16,465 nucleotides of DNA from positions 1 to 16,465 of the forward strand of contig CAZKXM010000042.1 of assembly GCA_964556785.1 (NCBI GenBank). Direction: 5' to 3'. The first letter of the stretch is position 1, and each line of letters opens with the position of its first letter. This document shows positions 14,208-16,465 of the stretch, in pieces. The DNA is from CAG-1031 sp964556785 (GTDB lineage Bacteria > Bacteroidota > Bacteroidia > Bacteroidales > Muribaculaceae). The notes beneath the pieces were generated by a model. The model saw only the letters and a list, made by a program, of their open reading frames with translations, made no database searches and was not told the origin of the DNA. Made by a program: the position numbers and the translations under genes.

Positions 14208-16465
14208 TCAGTCATCGTTATCACCGTTGTCAACAAGATCTTCTTCATCATCAATCTCGTCGTCAACTTCTTCTTCAAGATCGGTCATCATTTCATCAAC
14301 AGCTTCACTGATCTCTTCAGCCTGCTGTTCAACGAGTTCATTGTCAACCTCCTCATCGGGATCGGTTGGCACGACGCACACTGACGCAATTACGTCGTTA
14401 CGCTTCTCAAGGTTGATTACACGCACTCCCTGAGTTGCCCTGCCCATCACACGGATGGCATCGACATTTATGCGGATCGTGATGCCTGAGCGGTTGATGA
14501 TCATCAGGTCGTTATCGTCGTTCACGCGGAGAATTGCCACAAGGCGACCGGTCTTTTCGGTGACATTCATTGTCTTGACACCCTTTCCGCCTCGGTTGGT
14601 AATGCGGTAGGCATCGAGCTCGGTACGCTTGCCGTAGCCATTCTCGCTGAGCACCATTACCGACTCATTTGAATCAGGAGCGATGCAGATCATGCCTACG
14701 CACTCATCAGTGGGATCATTCTCATCGAGACGCATACCGCGAACACCGGTCGAAACTCGGCCCATCTCCCTGACTTTGCTTTCATGGAAATGGATGGCGC
14801 GACCGTTGCGGTCGGCGAGCAGCACATCATAGTTTCCGTCGGTCATAACAACGTTAATGAGTCGGTCGTCGTCGCGGAGCACAATGCCCTTCACTCCGTT
14901 ACTGCGTGGACGCGAGTATGCAGCAAGGCTTGTCTTCTTGATCACGCCCTTCGATGTGCAGAACATCAGATTATGGGTGTTGACAAACTCGGGATCATTC
15001 AGGCCCTTAACGGGAATAACGGCGTTGACTGAATCGTCGGGCTCGATGTTGAGCAGATTCTGAATGGCACGGCCTTTTGAGTTTTTCGCACCTTCGGGAA
15101 GCTCATAAACCTTGAGCCAGTAGCAACGCCCCTTACCTGTGAAGATAAGCAGGCTCGAATGCATCGAGGCTGTGTAGATGTATTCGATAAAGTCTTCATC
15201 ACGGGTGTTGGAGCCACGGGTTCCTACGCCGCCTCGGCCCTGAGCGCGGAATTCGCTCAAAGCGGTGCGCTTGATGTAGCCCAGATGCGAAATGGTGATG
15301 ATCATGTCGTCGTCGGCATAGAAGTCTTCGGCATTAAACTCACCGGCGGTGAAATCGATATCGGTGCGGCGCGCGTCGCCATATGTGTCACGCACCTCCA
15401 TAAGCTCTTTCTTGATAAGTTCGCGGCACACATCTTCGTCGCTCAGAATGAGTTCACAGCGGCGAATCTCGGCGAGAACCTCCTCATAAGCTTCATGGAG
15501 CTTTGCCTGCTCGAGTCCGCTCAGGCGCTTGAGCTGCATATCAACCACAGCCTGCGCCTGGGCATCAGAGAGACCGAAGCGCTCCTTGAGGCGTTCACGC
15601 GGATCCTGATCACGCGGAGTGCTGCGGATAATGTGGATCACCTCGTCGATATTGTCGGAAGCGATGATCAGGCCTTCGAGGATGTGTGCACGTTCCTGTG
15701 CTTTGCCGAGTTCATAGCGGGTGCGGCGAATCGTCACATCATGGCGATGCTCATTGAAAGCCGAGAGAATTTCCTTGAGAGTAAGAAGCTTCGGCCGACC
15801 GTTGACCAGAGCAACGTTGTTGACCGAGAAGCTGGCCTGCATCTGTGTCATCTTATAGAGCTTGTTGAGCACAACATTTGCGTTGGCGTCGCTCTTGAGC
15901 TGAATCACGATGCGCATGCCTTTGTAGTTACTCTCATCGCGGATGTCGGCGATGCCGTCGAGCTTCTTCTCCGTGACAAGCTGTGCAATGTAGCCTACAA
16001 GTTCAGCTTTGTTGACGTTATAGGGAATCTCAGTGACGATTATGTTTTCGTGGTTGGCCTCCGATTCTATCTCGGCTTTAGCACGGATCACAATGCGGCC
16101 TCGACCGGTTGCATAAGCTTCCCTGACACCGCTATAGCCATAAATCGTACCGCCGGTGGGGAAATCGGGAGCGGTGATATATTGCATCAGTTCGTCGACA
16201 TCCATGTCGGGGTTGTCGAGCAGGGCCATGCTCGCGTTGATTGCCTCGGTGAGGTTGTGAGGGGGCATATTGGTGGCCATACCTACGGCGATACCCGAAG
16301 CGCCGTTGACAAGGAGATTCGGGAAGCGGGTTGGAAGCACCACAGGCTCAAGGCGCGAGTTGTCATAGTTGGGCTGGAAGTCTACAGTGTCGCTGTCGAT
16401 ATCGGCGAGCATCTCCTCGCCCATCCGCTGAAGACGCACTTCAGTGTAACGCATGGCTGCGGGGC
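14208..16465 (-). CDS. gyrA: DNA gyrase subunit A, 5' end outside the window
   Basis: GyrA cuts and rejoins DNA in the A2B2 gyrase that introduces negative supercoils. The window begins, in reading direction, at the block AAMRYTEVRL; the tyrosine of MRYTE (codon 16446-16448) corresponds to the catalytic tyrosine, E. coli Tyr122. The preceding roughly 120 residues, including the quinolone-resistance region, are missing. Visible blocks include NLLVNGASGIAVGMATNMPP and the tower/coiled-coil region (KRLSGLEQAKL). The C-terminal beta-pinwheel starts with a GyrA box QGRGGVG (15222-15242), a variant of QRRGGRG that distinguishes gyrase from topoisomerase IV. The protein ends with a long tail rich in Glu and Asp (from about 14211 to 14350), as in other gyrases where an acidic tail tunes supercoiling. 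The gene is followed by the TPR gene. Confidence 0.97.
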   Translation of the reverse strand, partial: PAAMRYTEVRLQRMGEEMLADIDSDTVDFQPNYDNSRLEPVVLPTRFPNLLVNGASGIAVGMATNMPPHNLTEAINASMALLDNPDMDVDELMQYITAPDFPTGGTIYGYSGVREAYATGRGRIVIRAKAEIESEANHENIIVTEIPYNVNKAELVGYIAQLVTEKKLDGIADIRDESNYKGMRIVIQLKSDANANVVLNKLYKMTQMQASFSVNNVALVNGRPKLLTLKEILSAFNEHRHDVTIRRTRYELGKAQERAHILEGLIIASDNIDEVIHIIRSTPRDQDPRERLKERFGLSDAQAQAVVDMQLKRLSGLEQAKLHEAYEEVLAEIRRCELILSDEDVCRELIKKELMEVRDTYGDARRTDIDFTAGEFNAEDFYADDDMIITISHLGYIKRTALSEFRAQGRGGVGTRGSNTRDEDFIEYIYTASMHSSLLIFTGKGRCYWLKVYELPEGAKNSKGRAIQNLLNIEPDDSVNAVIPVKGLNDPEFVNTHNLMFCTSKGVIKKTSLAAYSRPRSNGVKGIVLRDDDRLINVVMTDGNYDVLLADRNGRAIHFHESKVREMGRVSTGVRGMRLDENDPTDECVGMICIAPDSNESVMVLSENGYGKRTELDAYRITNRGGKGVKTMNVTEKTGRLVAILRVNDDNDLMIINRSGITIRINVDAIRVMGRATQGVRVINLEKRNDVIASVCVVPTDPDEEVDNELVEQQAEEISEAVDEMMTDLEEEVDDEIDDEEDLVDNGDNDD

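Noticed and set aside
14182..14433. Ser-rich plus-strand open frame
   Set aside because: It is the antisense reading of the acidic gyrA tail, whose GAA/GAT codons produce Ser codons on the other strand.

Overview
The window looks like a chromosomal segment from a member of the Bacteroidales, possibly a Muribaculaceae-type gut bacterium (the family is inference). Base composition is near 50-55% GC. Several promoters fit the Bacteroidetes pattern (-33 TTTG, -7 TAnnTTTG), and genes generally lack clear Shine-Dalgarno sites. Gene content also fits: a streptopain-like C10 peptidase, a DUF4924-type protein, and lipoproteins with an acidic surface-export motif after the cysteine.

Left part (1-4433). 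The N-terminus of a lipoprotein gene runs off the left edge on the minus strand. It diverges from a secreted C10 cysteine peptidase gene across a 242-base region holding an 11-base C tract next to the lipoprotein promoter. The peptidase gene converges, with no base in between, on a minus-strand pair: an SPFH membrane protein followed by a D-2-hydroxyacid dehydrogenase. A compact divergent promoter region (about 4478-4509) separates that pair from the genes to the right.

Centre (4572-11835, all plus). In order: a DUF4924-type protein, a long RelA/SpoT homologue whose ppGpp hydrolase residues are lost, an unrecognised lipoprotein overlapping its end, a Fur-family regulator with its own almost leaderless promoter, purA, a DUF1015 protein and a small two-helix membrane protein. 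Short gaps or overlaps suggest one or two operons linking stringent response, metal or peroxide sensing and purine synthesis.

Right part (11836-16465). A more AT-rich island holds a probable frameshifted small gene on the minus strand and a zeta-toxin-like kinase overlapping a 65-residue partner, with its own promoter and a 14-bp bidirectional terminator. The island is the best candidate here for an accessory, possibly toxin-antitoxin, module. Beyond it, on the minus strand, lie a periplasmic TPR protein and, upstream of it, gyrA, which is cut by the right edge just before its catalytic tyrosine region.

I saw no rRNA, tRNA, CRISPR array or insertion sequence. No gene-free stretch exceeds 300 bases.
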